A stretch of DNA of 52,040 nt from DASZPJ01 sp035550295 (lineage in GTDB: Bacteria; Patescibacteriota; Saccharimonadia; Saccharimonadales; UBA4665), in contig DASZPJ010000008.1 of the NCBI GenBank assembly GCA_035550295.1, forward strand, positions 1-52,040, written 5' to 3'. Numbering within the stretch: position 1 is the first letter of the stretch; each line of letters begins with the position of its first letter. Below the pieces are notes generated by a model. That model searched no databases, was not told the DNA's origin, and saw only the letters and a program-made list of their open reading frames with translations. Position numbers and translations under genes: made by a program. Below, one piece after another: positions 5,887 through 13,714 of this stretch.

Positions 5887-5907
5887 AAGCATAATTGTAT
5901 CACTAAC

Positions 5908-5982
5908 TGGTGCCCGCAAAGGGAGTCGAACCCCTATCTCTTCCTTAGGACGGAATTATTCTATCCATTGAACTATGCAGGC
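5908..5982 (-). tRNA. tRNA-Arg (CCT)
   Basis: A 75-base tRNA with an encoded CCA. The acceptor strands GCCTGCA and TGCGGGC pair with one T-G. The anticodon loop GTCCTAA gives CCT (decodes AGG). Unlike the other three tRNAs here, no second copy of its 3' end is visible. It is about 20 bp upstream of the PH-domain gene and may be cotranscribed. Confidence 0.95.
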
Positions 5983-6013
5983 CTGTCGCTATTCTATACA
6001 GCTTTCTCTCTGC

Positions 6014-6042
6014 CGTCATCCGGAACTTGTTTCAGGATGACG
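6014..6042. repeat. 29-bp GTCATCC...GGATGAC inverted repeat
   Basis: The arms CGTCATCC and GGATGACG are perfect; the stem extends to 11 of 12 pairs with a small loop. It lies 12 bp past the ndk stop. No T-tract follows on either strand. The ends resemble the longer TGTCAT...ATGACA repeats at 35516 and 38031. Confidence 0.7.
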
Positions 6043-6054
6043 TTTGGATGAAAG

Positions 6055-6564
6055 TTATTTCTTAGGGCGTGGTTGGGTGAAGACTTCGTGCACGGCGGTG
6101 TAATCGTGAATTTCACTGTCGGCGAACCAGTGGGCGATCTCTTTTTCGGCTTCGGCGGCGTCAGCTGATGCATGGATGATGTTGGCTACGCCCTTGCCCA
6201 CAGACGAAGCCTGGCCGTAAGTGACATGGGCATAGTCGCCACGAATGGTGCCCGGTGCGGCTGACTTTGGCTGGGTGTCGCCAACCATTTTGCGGACGTT
6301 TTCGACGGCTTCAACACCTTCCAAAACCATAGCAATGACCGGTCCGTCCTGCATGCTGGATAGCGTGCTTTCGAAGATTTCGTCGCCCTTTCGGGTCTTC
6401 AAAGTACCAATGCCTTCGTAATGTTTGAAGTAGTGGTCGTAATCCGGTTCTAGCATTTTGGCTGCAACAATTTTGTAACCAGCGCGTTCAAATCGAGTAA
6501 TAATTTCACCCACAATGCCGCGCATCACGGCATCCGGTTTGAAAATGATCAGGGTTTTTTCCAT
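6055..6564 (-). CDS. ndk: Nucleoside diphosphate kinase
   Basis: A 169-residue protein from MEKTLIIFKPDAVMRG; the in-frame upstream ATG lacks support, whereas AGGAAT precedes this one. NDK transfers the gamma phosphate from ATP to NDPs through a phosphohistidine; the catalytic His is H131 in NIIHASADA. The N-terminal KPDAV and the RKMVGDTQP region (substrate loop) are intact. It is about 30 residues longer than most bacterial NDKs, with extra sequence around 45-68 (KHYEGIGTLKTRKGDE) and 115-126. A TACAAT -10 box on the minus strand faces the divergent xer promoter. Confidence 0.95.
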   Translation of the reverse strand: MEKTLIIFKPDAVMRGIVGEIITRFERAGYKIVAAKMLEPDYDHYFKHYEGIGTLKTRKGDEIFESTLSSMQDGPVIAMVLEGVEAVENVRKMVGDTQPKSAAPGTIRGDYAHVTYGQASSVGKGVANIIHASADAAEAEKEIAHWFADSEIHDYTAVHEVFTQPRPKK

Positions 6565-6644
6565 AAGATTCCTATTTACGTTTACCTCATTGTAACAGAT
6601 CACGCTAGCCTACGCGACCCGTCGCACAATGTTACAATGTAACT

Positions 6645-7562
6645 ATGCAATTTGCTAAAGCTAAAACCGATTTTTTGGAGTATTTGGAGATCGAGCAAAA
6701 CCGCTCGCAGAAGACGATTGCTAATTATGACCACTACCTCACTCGCTTGATCGACTTCGCCGGCGACATAAAAGTCGAAGAAATTGACCCGGAACTCATC
6801 CGTAAATGGCGGCTGTGGCTGAACCGTTTGGGCACCAATACCTCTGATGAACTCAGCTCAATTACCCAAAATTACCATTTGATTGCCCTGCGCAGCTTCT
6901 TGAAGTTTTGCGCCAAACGCGACATTCCGGCACTGACGGCCGACAAGATTGAATTGGCCCGCACCAAACGCAAACAAGTCACCTTTTTGTCCGAGGGCGA
7001 ACTGGAACGGCTGTTTGCCGAGCCCAAAACCGAGACTCTGGTTGGCCTGCGCGACCGGGCAATTTTGGAACTGCTATTTAGCTCTGGCCTTCGTGTGTCT
7101 GAACTGGTCGGGCTCGATCGTGACCACATAAACTTGCAGCGGCGAGAATTCATGGTTCGCGGTAAAGGCCAAAAAGACCGGCCGATTTTCATCAGCGAAG
7201 AAGCTGCGACCTGGATTCAGGCCTACTTAGACAAACGAACAGATACCTCACGGCCACTATTTGTCCGCTACAGCGGCCGCAAAGCCGTCGATTTGACCGG
7301 AAACTTCCACCGGCTGACAGCCCGCAGTATCCAGCGCCTGGTTGCCCGCTACGCCCTGATGGCCGGCATTACCAAGCACGTTAGCCCGCACACGCTTCGC
7401 CACTCATTTGCTACCGATCTGTTGATGAATGGCGCTGATTTACGATCGGTCCAGGCTATGTTGGGCCATAGCAACATCGCGACTACCCAGATTTACACTC
7501 ATGTGACAGATCCACACCTAAAAAACATCCACGAGAAATTCCACAATAAACCGGCTAGCTAA
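6645..7562 (+). CDS. Tyrosine recombinase, XerC/XerD family
   Basis: A 305-residue protein with an N-terminal core-binding domain (about 1-95) and a catalytic domain whose set is complete: R150 (SGLRVSEL), K174 (RGKGQKDR), H249 and R252 (HTLRHSFAT), H275 (LGHSNIATT) and nucleophile Y284 (QIYTH). Full length and a housekeeping context favour a chromosomal Xer resolving dimers at dif, activated by FtsK (43902-46112). XerC versus XerD cannot be decided by eye. A TACAAT -10 box ends 6 nt before the ATG, predicting a leaderless mRNA divergent from ndk. Confidence 0.92.
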   Translation: MQFAKAKTDFLEYLEIEQNRSQKTIANYDHYLTRLIDFAGDIKVEEIDPELIRKWRLWLNRLGTNTSDELSSITQNYHLIALRSFLKFCAKRDIPALTADKIELARTKRKQVTFLSEGELERLFAEPKTETLVGLRDRAILELLFSSGLRVSELVGLDRDHINLQRREFMVRGKGQKDRPIFISEEAATWIQAYLDKRTDTSRPLFVRYSGRKAVDLTGNFHRLTARSIQRLVARYALMAGITKHVSPHTLRHSFATDLLMNGADLRSVQAMLGHSNIATTQIYTHVTDPHLKNIHEKFHNKPAS

Positions 7563-7565
7563 GAT

Positions 7566-8708
7566 CTAGAGAGCGCCGTTGCAGGAGTCGCCCGCGCCGG
7601 CGGTCGTGCCAGCCACATTGTAGAAAGTTGTTGGGCTGCTGGGGCTGCTGACCATGCGTTTACAGATGCCGTCACCGCCCGATAAGGCATTCGGCAAATT
7701 AGTTGTGCCGGCGGCGGCCGTCAGCGGCACGCGCACCTGGATGCGGCGCAGCACATTTTGGGCTTTGCCGGTAGCGTCAATAACTGCTTGGGTGCCGGTG
7801 AAGCTTATCTTATTGGTGCCGGAAAAACCGGTGATGTTAACGTTTGTCTGGGTTCCGTAAACCGTTTTCATAGCCACCAGGAATCGGTTGTAACCAGCTG
7901 GCAGGCTATTAATGGTGGCTTGGCAGTAACTGATTCCCCCGTCTTGGGTAAAGCCACCTATTTTTGCGTGCGGACCACAGGCGCCGCTTATATACGGCTG
8001 GCTGGCTACGCCACCGGCCTGGCTGTAAGTGGTGGTGGTTGATCCGGTGGTACTGGGGTATAGGATTACTTGGTAAGTATTTTTCAAGAGTGTGGCGCGG
8101 TCATAATGCGCGCCGTCCAGTGGTGTAATACTGAACTCAACGGCATCAGTGGGCGCTGCCCCAACTGCACAACCGCTCTTAAAGCTACTCAGCGGCTTGA
8201 AGTTCCCCCCGCCATTGGCTGTGTTGACACTACTTTGGTAACAGTCAGGGCTACTGTAGTTTTGCCAGGCAATCGTCATGTGGTCGATTGGGTTTTCTGA
8301 GGTGGCTTGTACGGCCATCCAGTCAGTATTGGATAAGGTGTTATAGAGCAGGTCATTAGTCGCCACCGATACCAGCACACAGGTATAACCAACCTGGCTA
8401 CTGGAATCCAGCGCATCACCATTGCTTTCTACTACATCGGGATAGCTATTGCTTTTAGTGCACTGCGTTTTAGCACCGGCATGTGGGTCCAATTGAAGAT
8501 CGCGCACAGCATCGTTAATGCCCGTTTCAGCCGCGTAGTAGGCTTGGGAGCTAAGCTGCTTGTTAAGTGTGTTGGATTGTTCGCGACGAACTAGCGCCGA
8601 AAAACCAACGGTCATTAAGGCCAAGACCAACACTAGAATCAGGCCAACGACCAACGAAGCGAAGCCTGACTGATTTAACTTCTCTCTCTTCATGCTTATG
8701 CCTATCAT
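7566..8708 (-). CDS. PilX-like type IV pilus minor pilin
   Basis: A 380-residue protein with a short type III leader (MIGISMKREKLNQSG/FASLV) and a hydrophobic helix (about 16-40), followed by the RREQSNTLNKQLSSQAYYAAETGINDA pattern split by family variation, typical of PilX/GspK-type N-termini. As usual in that class, Glu5 after the cleavage site is missing. The C-terminal region is Ser/Thr/Gly-rich with scattered cysteines. AAAGG lies about 7 nt upstream of the ATG at 8708; an internal ATG (8693) is an alternative. It is the last gene of the minor-pilin run and converges on xer with a 3-bp gap. Confidence 0.75.
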   Translation of the reverse strand: MIGISMKREKLNQSGFASLVVGLILVLVLALMTVGFSALVRREQSNTLNKQLSSQAYYAAETGINDAVRDLQLDPHAGAKTQCTKSNSYPDVVESNGDALDSSSQVGYTCVLVSVATNDLLYNTLSNTDWMAVQATSENPIDHMTIAWQNYSSPDCYQSSVNTANGGGNFKPLSSFKSGCAVGAAPTDAVEFSITPLDGAHYDRATLLKNTYQVILYPSTTGSTTTTYSQAGGVASQPYISGACGPHAKIGGFTQDGGISYCQATINSLPAGYNRFLVAMKTVYGTQTNVNITGFSGTNKISFTGTQAVIDATGKAQNVLRRIQVRVPLTAAAGTTNLPNALSGGDGICKRMVSSPSSPTTFYNVAGTTAGAGDSCNGAL

Positions 8709-8735
8709 ACATCTACCTTTCCGTGATTACAATCC

Positions 8736-9479
8736 CTACGGTACTGGGCTGAAACGCTGCACCGCCACGGTAGTCAAACTACTGGTAAAACAGAATTCCT
8801 GGCCACTGGCACCTTTACAGCTAACGGTGGTTCCCGGGTTTACAGCCGGTACAGAATAAGGATTGCCAGCGCCGTTAACCAAGTCATTGCCGGCGGCCGA
8901 ATAGGCGGCAATGCTGATCTGCCACAGGGTAACGCCTTTGGCACCGCTACTCACTTGCGACCCAGCTCCAGTTGGCGACAGGGTCAGGCTATGGATGGCT
9001 TCATTCGGCAGGCCGATGTTCTGGCTGGTAGCGTTCTGGGGAGTACTGGACGTATAACTATCAATTGGGATTGGCTGGCAGCCCGATCCTGGAGTCTGGC
9101 TCTGCCAAATGGTATAAGGCATGCTGTATGGCGTACTGCCAAGGTTAACATTTGGAATAATATCTGCAGCATAAGTAATTTCAACATTGCCGGCACAAAC
9201 CGAATTAAGCTTGACTGCCAAGCCATGAAACGTATCTGTTCGACTGCCTGACTGCATCTGGCTGCTGGCTGTAGCGTATTGCACGCCATCACTTAGGGTC
9301 TGGACAATGTTGCGCACGTTGTTTTGCAAAGAAGCGCCAGTCGTTCCTTTGGTATATAGCCGGCCAATCGCCACGATCACAAAACTGGCCACCAACAGGA
9401 CTGTCGACAAAATAGCCGTGGCGATCATCACTTCCAAGATGGTGAAACCGGCTGATTTGTGGGTTTTGGGGTGTTTCAT
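8736..9479 (-). CDS. Type IV minor prepilin (PilW/GspJ-like)
   Basis: A 247-residue protein with leader MKHPKTHKSAG and cleavage before FTILEVMIATAILSTVL, with Glu5 present. A hydrophobic helix of about 25 residues is followed by a conserved-type QNNVRNIVQTLSDGVQYA stretch and a soluble head with several cysteines. Its ATG overlaps the stop of the preceding gene (TAATG), so translation is coupled. It is probably part of the priming or tip complex of the pilus. The PilW/GspJ assignment is by position and general form only. Confidence 0.75.
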   Translation of the reverse strand: MKHPKTHKSAGFTILEVMIATAILSTVLLVASFVIVAIGRLYTKGTTGASLQNNVRNIVQTLSDGVQYATASSQMQSGSRTDTFHGLAVKLNSVCAGNVEITYAADIIPNVNLGSTPYSMPYTIWQSQTPGSGCQPIPIDSYTSSTPQNATSQNIGLPNEAIHSLTLSPTGAGSQVSSGAKGVTLWQISIAAYSAAGNDLVNGAGNPYSVPAVNPGTTVSCKGASGQEFCFTSSLTTVAVQRFSPVP

Positions 9480-9982
9480 TACGACCCTACCAACGGCAAT
9501 CTATAGATTAAACTTACATTGTCTGTGCCATGACCCGTTACATCCGGCCATGTTACGGTAATTTTGTAATTGGGGTCATCGCTGTAGTTGGGGTCTTTAT
9601 TGCACGTAGCGTCGGTGTCTGATGCATCACAGTCTGTGACTTTAGTGATGAGTACGTTGAAGTACGTAGTGGTGGTAGCCGTCTGCAGTGTATTGAGGTC
9701 AAAATGACAGTAGTTGCCCGACTTTTGATCGCCCAAATTCATACATTGGTTAGTAGTATCGTCGAAGGTGGCACCGGCCAAATACAGGCCACGCAACTCC
9801 TCGAGTTGTTCCTGGGCCAGCTGCAAGGCTGCACTGTGTTCTTGCGATTGGCGAACGCCAAGCAGGCTGCGGTTAGCTATGGCGTAAGATACGCTTAGAG
9901 CCAGGCCAATTATCGCTAGCACCACCATCACTTCAACGATAGTGTCACCCCGCTGCCTTTTGAAAAATTTACTGGTCATCAT
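9479..9982 (-). CDS. Type IV minor prepilin (PilV/GspI-like) with Asp at +1
   Basis: A protein of about 167 residues from MMTSKFFKRQRG; the ATG overlaps the TGA of the upstream prepilin gene, and AGGGAG lies just before it, which decides against the longer frame. Cleavage after RG would give a mature start DTIVEVMVVLAIIG; Asp at +1 in place of Phe/Met is unusual, while Glu5 is present. The head contains four or more cysteines that could pair outside the cell. It is coupled to genes on both sides. Confidence 0.75.
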   Translation of the reverse strand: MMTSKFFKRQRGDTIVEVMVVLAIIGLALSVSYAIANRSLLGVRQSQEHSAALQLAQEQLEELRGLYLAGATFDDTTNQCMNLGDQKSGNYCHFDLNTLQTATTTTYFNVLITKVTDCDASDTDATCNKDPNYSDDPNYKITVTWPDVTGHGTDNVSLIYRLPLVGS

Positions 9983-10863
9983 GGGCAACTCCCTGGGATA
10001 GAGCTGATGTAGCTCACTTCGGTATCCAAGCCGCCGTAATCACTGATGCTGACTTTTGCAAAATGTGTGTCGTCAGTTACATACATGTCGATGCCCTTCA
10101 GCGGAACAGCGTGCTGCGAGCCAAAAACAGGCCTTAGGAACGGTGGCGCACTAACATCACTGGATGAATCGCGCGTAGGAAGAGGTGTGGTAGGACTTTG
10201 GGCAGCCACCAAGTTGACTCCATTGATGGTCCCGCTATTATTCCCCACACCAGCTTCCCCGTTCAAATTAAGGATGGCCAAGAAACCATCCGGCCTTGAT
10301 GGCAAAGTGGCAGGCTGCGGGGTTGGTATTGAATCATCGGCAGGATGACTGCCGGTAATGGCGGCAGGCGTAAAGCACATCAACTGGATTGTCAGGCTGC
10401 CTATCGAGTGACTAACTTCATCGCCCGGGCTTACTAATGCGGCCACGTTAGCAGTTTCCAGTGTAGTGCTGTCTTGCTCGCCGTTTTCTGCCAAGTTGCT
10501 GGCATCAGTTGACCCCGTTAGCGAAAGTGTCACAAAACTGTGGTTGGTATCAAAGTAGAGCGCCTGGCCCAAGTAGACACAGCTTGTATTTTGGCCCTGC
10601 TGCTTCTCGCTATCGGCAATGTAACACTTTAGGTGCGTTCTGTTGGTTACCGGGTTAACGCCATCGGCTACATTGTTTAGTACAGTTTGGACGTTGCTGG
10701 TCATGGTCTTTATATCATTCCGGAACTGGGCTTGCTCTTGCTTGCCATTTATCATCAAGGCCGCGATAGTAAACATCACCCCTGAGACCGCTAAGACCAC
10801 CATGGCTTCAACTACGGTATAGCCTGAATTACTCCGCGGCTGTTTTTGTTTGCCACCCATCAT
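9979..10863 (-). CDS. Type IV minor prepilin (GspH/FimT-like)
   Basis: A 294-residue protein with leader MMGGKQKQPRSNSG and cleavage before YTVVEAMVVLAVSGVMF (Glu5 present). A long soluble head has paired cysteines (LKCYIADSEKQQGQNTSCVY; and a C-terminal GSCP). It is the first gene of a four-gene minor-pilin operon with its own promoter (TATACT at 10873-10878) about 9 nt upstream of the first ATG, so the leader would be very short. The subfamily is uncertain. Confidence 0.75.
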   Translation of the reverse strand: MMGGKQKQPRSNSGYTVVEAMVVLAVSGVMFTIAALMINGKQEQAQFRNDIKTMTSNVQTVLNNVADGVNPVTNRTHLKCYIADSEKQQGQNTSCVYLGQALYFDTNHSFVTLSLTGSTDASNLAENGEQDSTTLETANVAALVSPGDEVSHSIGSLTIQLMCFTPAAITGSHPADDSIPTPQPATLPSRPDGFLAILNLNGEAGVGNNSGTINGVNLVAAQSPTTPLPTRDSSSDVSAPPFLRPVFGSQHAVPLKGIDMYVTDDTHFAKVSISDYGGLDTEVSYISSIPGSCP

Positions 10864-10872
10864 GATAGTTTC

Positions 10873-10898
10873 AGTATATCATAAGCGTTATCTGTCAG
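10873..10898 (-). promoter_or_regulatory. Minor-pilin operon promoter with motif shared with pilM
   Basis: The minus strand reads CTGACAGATAACGCTTATGA then TATACT (10873-10878). The segment 10877-10898 matches 19 of 22 positions of the sequence just upstream of and overlapping the pilM -10 box. The spacing to CTGACA (14 bp) is short for a -35, so the TG-extended -10 probably carries the activity. It overlaps the end of pilD. Confidence 0.6.
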
Positions 10899-11788
10899 AG
10901 CAGGAACTGACCACTGTACCAGCCCAAAAAACTGGCGCCAAATAGCACCACAAATATGGCCGCGGCTATCAGGAATGGCCCAAACGGCACAATGCTGGTT
11001 TTCTTCAACTTGTGGTTGAGCAACATCGGCAGGCTGAGTAACGATCCGCCTAGCGATGCCAGGAAGATTAGTAAAACCGCCCGTGAGGGCGTCAGTACAA
11101 TCAGCCCCAGCAGCCAGCCTAAACGTACGTCGCCGCCACCGATCCACTTACCGCTCGACACCTGGTATAGCAGGAAGAAAATGCCGCCGCTAATGGCCAC
11201 ACTAAACACCAGTTCAGATAAGCGAAAACTAATTTTATCGCCGGAATCCAAAATTGAAACTATAACCCAGGCTACAGCCGGCGCAAACAATGGATAGATG
11301 ATTTTATTGGGCAGCAAATACCATTTGAAGTCATAAACCGCCAGGGCAATCAGTCCGGTCAGCATTACCAGCCACAATCCCAACATCCATGTAAGGTGGG
11401 TGCCCGGACCGGCATTTGGCCAGTAAATGTAAGATACGGCAAACAAAACGGCTGTCAGCAACTCTACCAGGGGGTATTGGCCGGCAATTGGCTTGTTGCA
11501 GTACCGGCACTTGCCTTTCAGCCATAGCCAACTGAAAACCGGCACCAGGTCTTTGGCGGCTAGTGTATGCCGACAGCTTGGGCACATCGACCTGCCATGC
11601 AAAATCGACAGTTCTGGGTTCTGGGTTCTACGATCTGGGATCTTTTTGCTGGACCTTTTTTGTGACTTACCTAGAACCGAGAACTTAGAACTCAGAACTA
11701 AGTTTTCCTGCTCGTGCGTCCGCCAGACTAATGCGTTTACAAAACTTCCCAAACACAAGCCTAGCAGCGTCAAAGCCAAGATTATCAT
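10895..11788 (-). CDS. pilD: Prepilin peptidase / N-methyltransferase
   Basis: About 297 residues. This A24 aspartic protease cleaves the leaders of the pilins in this cluster and usually methylates the new N-terminus. Visible features are the N-terminal helix (LGLCLGSFVNALVWRT), the zinc-type CPSC and CRYC pairs of the cytoplasmic loop, and both catalytic Asp regions (AVYDFKWYLLPNKI and GGGDVRLGWLLG), with about 7-8 TM helices. An extra segment of about 30 residues (KFSVLGKSQKRSSKK...) precedes GRSMCPSC and is encoded by a palindromic heptamer repeat. The start at 11788 is chosen because TGC-TACTAT (11796-11801) ends 7 nt before it; the ATG at 11797 overlaps that box. Confidence 0.9.
   Translation of the reverse strand: MIILALTLLGLCLGSFVNALVWRTHEQENLVLSSKFSVLGKSQKRSSKKIPDRRTQNPELSILHGRSMCPSCRHTLAAKDLVPVFSWLWLKGKCRYCNKPIAGQYPLVELLTAVLFAVSYIYWPNAGPGTHLTWMLGLWLVMLTGLIALAVYDFKWYLLPNKIIYPLFAPAVAWVIVSILDSGDKISFRLSELVFSVAISGGIFFLLYQVSSGKWIGGGDVRLGWLLGLIVLTPSRAVLLIFLASLGGSLLSLPMLLNHKLKKTSIVPFGPFLIAAAIFVVLFGASFLGWYSGQFLL
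11610..11702. repeat. Palindromic heptamer repeat inserted in frame in pilD
   Basis: The left arm (11610-11640) carries GTTCTGG/GATCTGG-type heptamers; the right arm (11670-11702) carries the complementary GAACnnA heptamers (GAACCGA, GAACTTA, GAACTCA, GAACTAA). The arms could form a long imperfect hairpin with a central loop of about 30 bp. The reading frame of pilD stays open across it, adding about 30 polar residues. Confidence 0.75.
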
Positions 11789-11807
11789 AAGCACCATAGT
11801 AGCATAC

Positions 11808-11830
11808 GAAAACAGGCCCCGAAGGGCCTG
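11808..11830 (-). terminator. Rho-independent terminator after pilA
   Basis: The minus strand reads CAGGCCC, a TTCG tetraloop, GGGCCTG and TTTT. This strong stem separates the pilM-to-pilA unit from pilD. Confidence 0.85.
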
Positions 11831-11853
11831 CTGACGGTTAAGATCTGCCTAAT

Positions 11854-12414
11854 TTACTGTTCCTGGCACTGGTGGTTCGGGTTATTGCCACCACTTTCCA
11901 GCGAGAACAGGGCCACTGCCGAACGCGATGAGAGGTTCGTAGCAGTCGGCAAGCTACCTTGCGTATCAGGACAGCTGTAGCCCGTAAGGATTATGATGTG
12001 GGCTACGTCAGGCCATGCCAAGCCGGAAAGCGAGTTAGCTAGCGTGACACCAGCTCCGCCTGCTTGGGAAGGATCCATACTGTAGTAACCAAGTTTAGCT
12101 GACTCGGTGTTTTTAGTGGTACCTGAAGGACTAGTGTTACACAGAGAAGCTATATCGACACATAGCAAAAGATCATTATTGGTAGCTGCCTTGCCGACAC
12201 TGGTAGGTGGATTACCGTTGTTGTTGGAGATGAAGCTACTGACGCCCGCCAAAATTGAAGCAGCGTCGTTTTTACGTTGCGTGTTTCGTGCGTTGCGCTG
12301 CAAGGCCGGAACGGCCAAGAACACAATTAACAGGATCAAACCGGCAATCGCCAGCACGATCATGGTTTCGATGATGGTGAAACCTTTATTATCTGATTTG
12401 TTTAGTTTAAGCAC
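11854..12414 (-). CDS. pilA: Type IV major pilin
   Basis: A 186-residue prepilin with leader MLKLNKSDNKG and cleavage before FTIIETMIVLAIAGLILLIV, with Phe1 and Glu5 both canonical. The helix continues into AVPALQRNARNTQRKNDAAS, typical of major pilins, then a head of about 130 residues with cysteine pairs (LLLCVDIASLC; SCPDTQ and HQC). The start codon is GTG at 12412-12414 with AAAGGGGG about 8 nt upstream. Its best pilin signature and own terminator favour the role of major subunit. A separate promoter may lie in the 73-bp gap before it (CTATTATCATAA, TAAATA). Confidence 0.85.
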   Translation of the reverse strand: MLKLNKSDNKGFTIIETMIVLAIAGLILLIVFLAVPALQRNARNTQRKNDAASILAGVSSFISNNNGNPPTSVGKAATNNDLLLCVDIASLCNTSPSGTTKNTESAKLGYYSMDPSQAGGAGVTLANSLSGLAWPDVAHIIILTGYSCPDTQGSLPTATNLSSRSAVALFSLESGGNNPNHQCQEQ

Positions 12415-12487
12415 GGCAAATGCCCCCTTTGCGGCTTATATTTAGCTTATGGTTATGATAATAGACGGCTGGGGATTAAAAATCAAG

Positions 12488-13705
12488 TTAGATACTGTTG
12501 GTAAAACCGGATTGGTTGACCAAACCGTAGATAGGCAGCAAGATGGCCGCCACGATAATTATGGCGATAATGCCCATTAGCACCATCATGACCGGCTCAA
12601 TGACCGTACTGATAGCTTTGATTTGGTTATCAACCTCTTTTTCGTAGTAGTCAGCTACTTTGGTCAGCATCGCCTCGGTCGAACCGGATTGCTCACCGAT
12701 GTGCAGCATGTTCGGCACCAATTCCAAGAAGTTTGGATCATTAGCAATTGATTCCGACAAAGCCTTACCGCCCTTAACCTTTTCGGTAGCGCCACGCAGC
12801 GAACCGGCGATGTGCACATTATCGATAGCTTCGGAAGTGATGTTAAGCATTTGGATCAATGGCACGCCAGCTGCCACCAAGGTCGCGCCAGTTCGTGAAA
12901 AGCGTGCCATGTACATCTTCATATACAAAGGCCCGATCGGCCACATAGTCATCTTCAGGCGATCAATAGCTGACTGGCCGCTAATGGTTTTTGACCAGCG
13001 CACCCCAAAAATGACAGTCGCTCCAACAATCAGCAAAACCAGCCACCAAAAGTGCGTCACAAAGTGCGAAATATCCAGCAATATCTGCGTTATCAGTGGC
13101 AACTTTACGCCTTTTAGACCGGCATAAATACTTTGCACGGCCGGCAAGACTTTGATGATCATAAACAGCACGACTGCCAACATTACCACCAGTACAATTA
13201 CCGGGTAAATTAGCGCGCCGCGCACTTTGCTGATAATGTCCGAATCCTTTTCTTGCTGGTCAGCCAAGCGCATCAAACCATCATCCAGCGTACCGGAAGT
13301 TTCACTGGCCGCCACCAAATTGATAAAAACCGGGTTGAAAACCTTTGGATGCTGAGACAAGGCATCACTAAAACTTTTGCCGCCTTCGACATCGGTAATT
13401 ATCTTGTTAATGACCACACGAAGCGGTTTGTTGGTAGTTTGCTGGGCCACATTGCGCAAACTTTGCACCAATGGTAAACCAGCATCAATCAGCGTCGACA
13501 ACTGCCGGCTAAACAGCACTTTATCTTTGGTTTTGATCCGGTTGAATTTGAATGTGCCGCCTTCGACCTGGGCTTCGATGCTCAGTGGCGTCAGGCCTAG
13601 GCCACGAATCGCAGTAGCGGCCGCTTGCTCGGTTTCAGCTTGCAATGAAGACTTGACGGTCTCGCCGGTTTTGCCGTTTTTAGCGATGTATTTGTATGTC
13701 AGCAC
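12488..13705 (-). CDS. pilC: Type IV pilus inner-membrane platform protein
   Basis: A 405-residue GspF/PilC protein with two tandem T2SSF domains (about 70-190 and 270-395), each ending in TM helices (about 166-190, 215-235 and 372-396). Repeated motifs are FSRQLSTLIDAGLPLVQSL in the first domain and FSRTGATLVAAGVPLIQML in the second. It is the membrane scaffold on which the PilB and PilT motors act. It follows pilT by 9 bp in the same orientation. Confidence 0.95.
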   Translation of the reverse strand: MLTYKYIAKNGKTGETVKSSLQAETEQAAATAIRGLGLTPLSIEAQVEGGTFKFNRIKTKDKVLFSRQLSTLIDAGLPLVQSLRNVAQQTTNKPLRVVINKIITDVEGGKSFSDALSQHPKVFNPVFINLVAASETSGTLDDGLMRLADQQEKDSDIISKVRGALIYPVIVLVVMLAVVLFMIIKVLPAVQSIYAGLKGVKLPLITQILLDISHFVTHFWWLVLLIVGATVIFGVRWSKTISGQSAIDRLKMTMWPIGPLYMKMYMARFSRTGATLVAAGVPLIQMLNITSEAIDNVHIAGSLRGATEKVKGGKALSESIANDPNFLELVPNMLHIGEQSGSTEAMLTKVADYYEKEVDNQIKAISTVIEPVMMVLMGIIAIIIVAAILLPIYGLVNQSGFTNSI

Positions 13706-13714
13706 CTGGCTCTC

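Noticed and set aside
6645..7562. Integrase of a mobile element acting on the nearby tRNAs
   Set aside because: Full-length Xer with housekeeping features, no adjacent tRNA 3' copy at tRNA-Arg, and no phage or plasmid genes nearby; a role on the tRNA units cannot be excluded but is unsupported.
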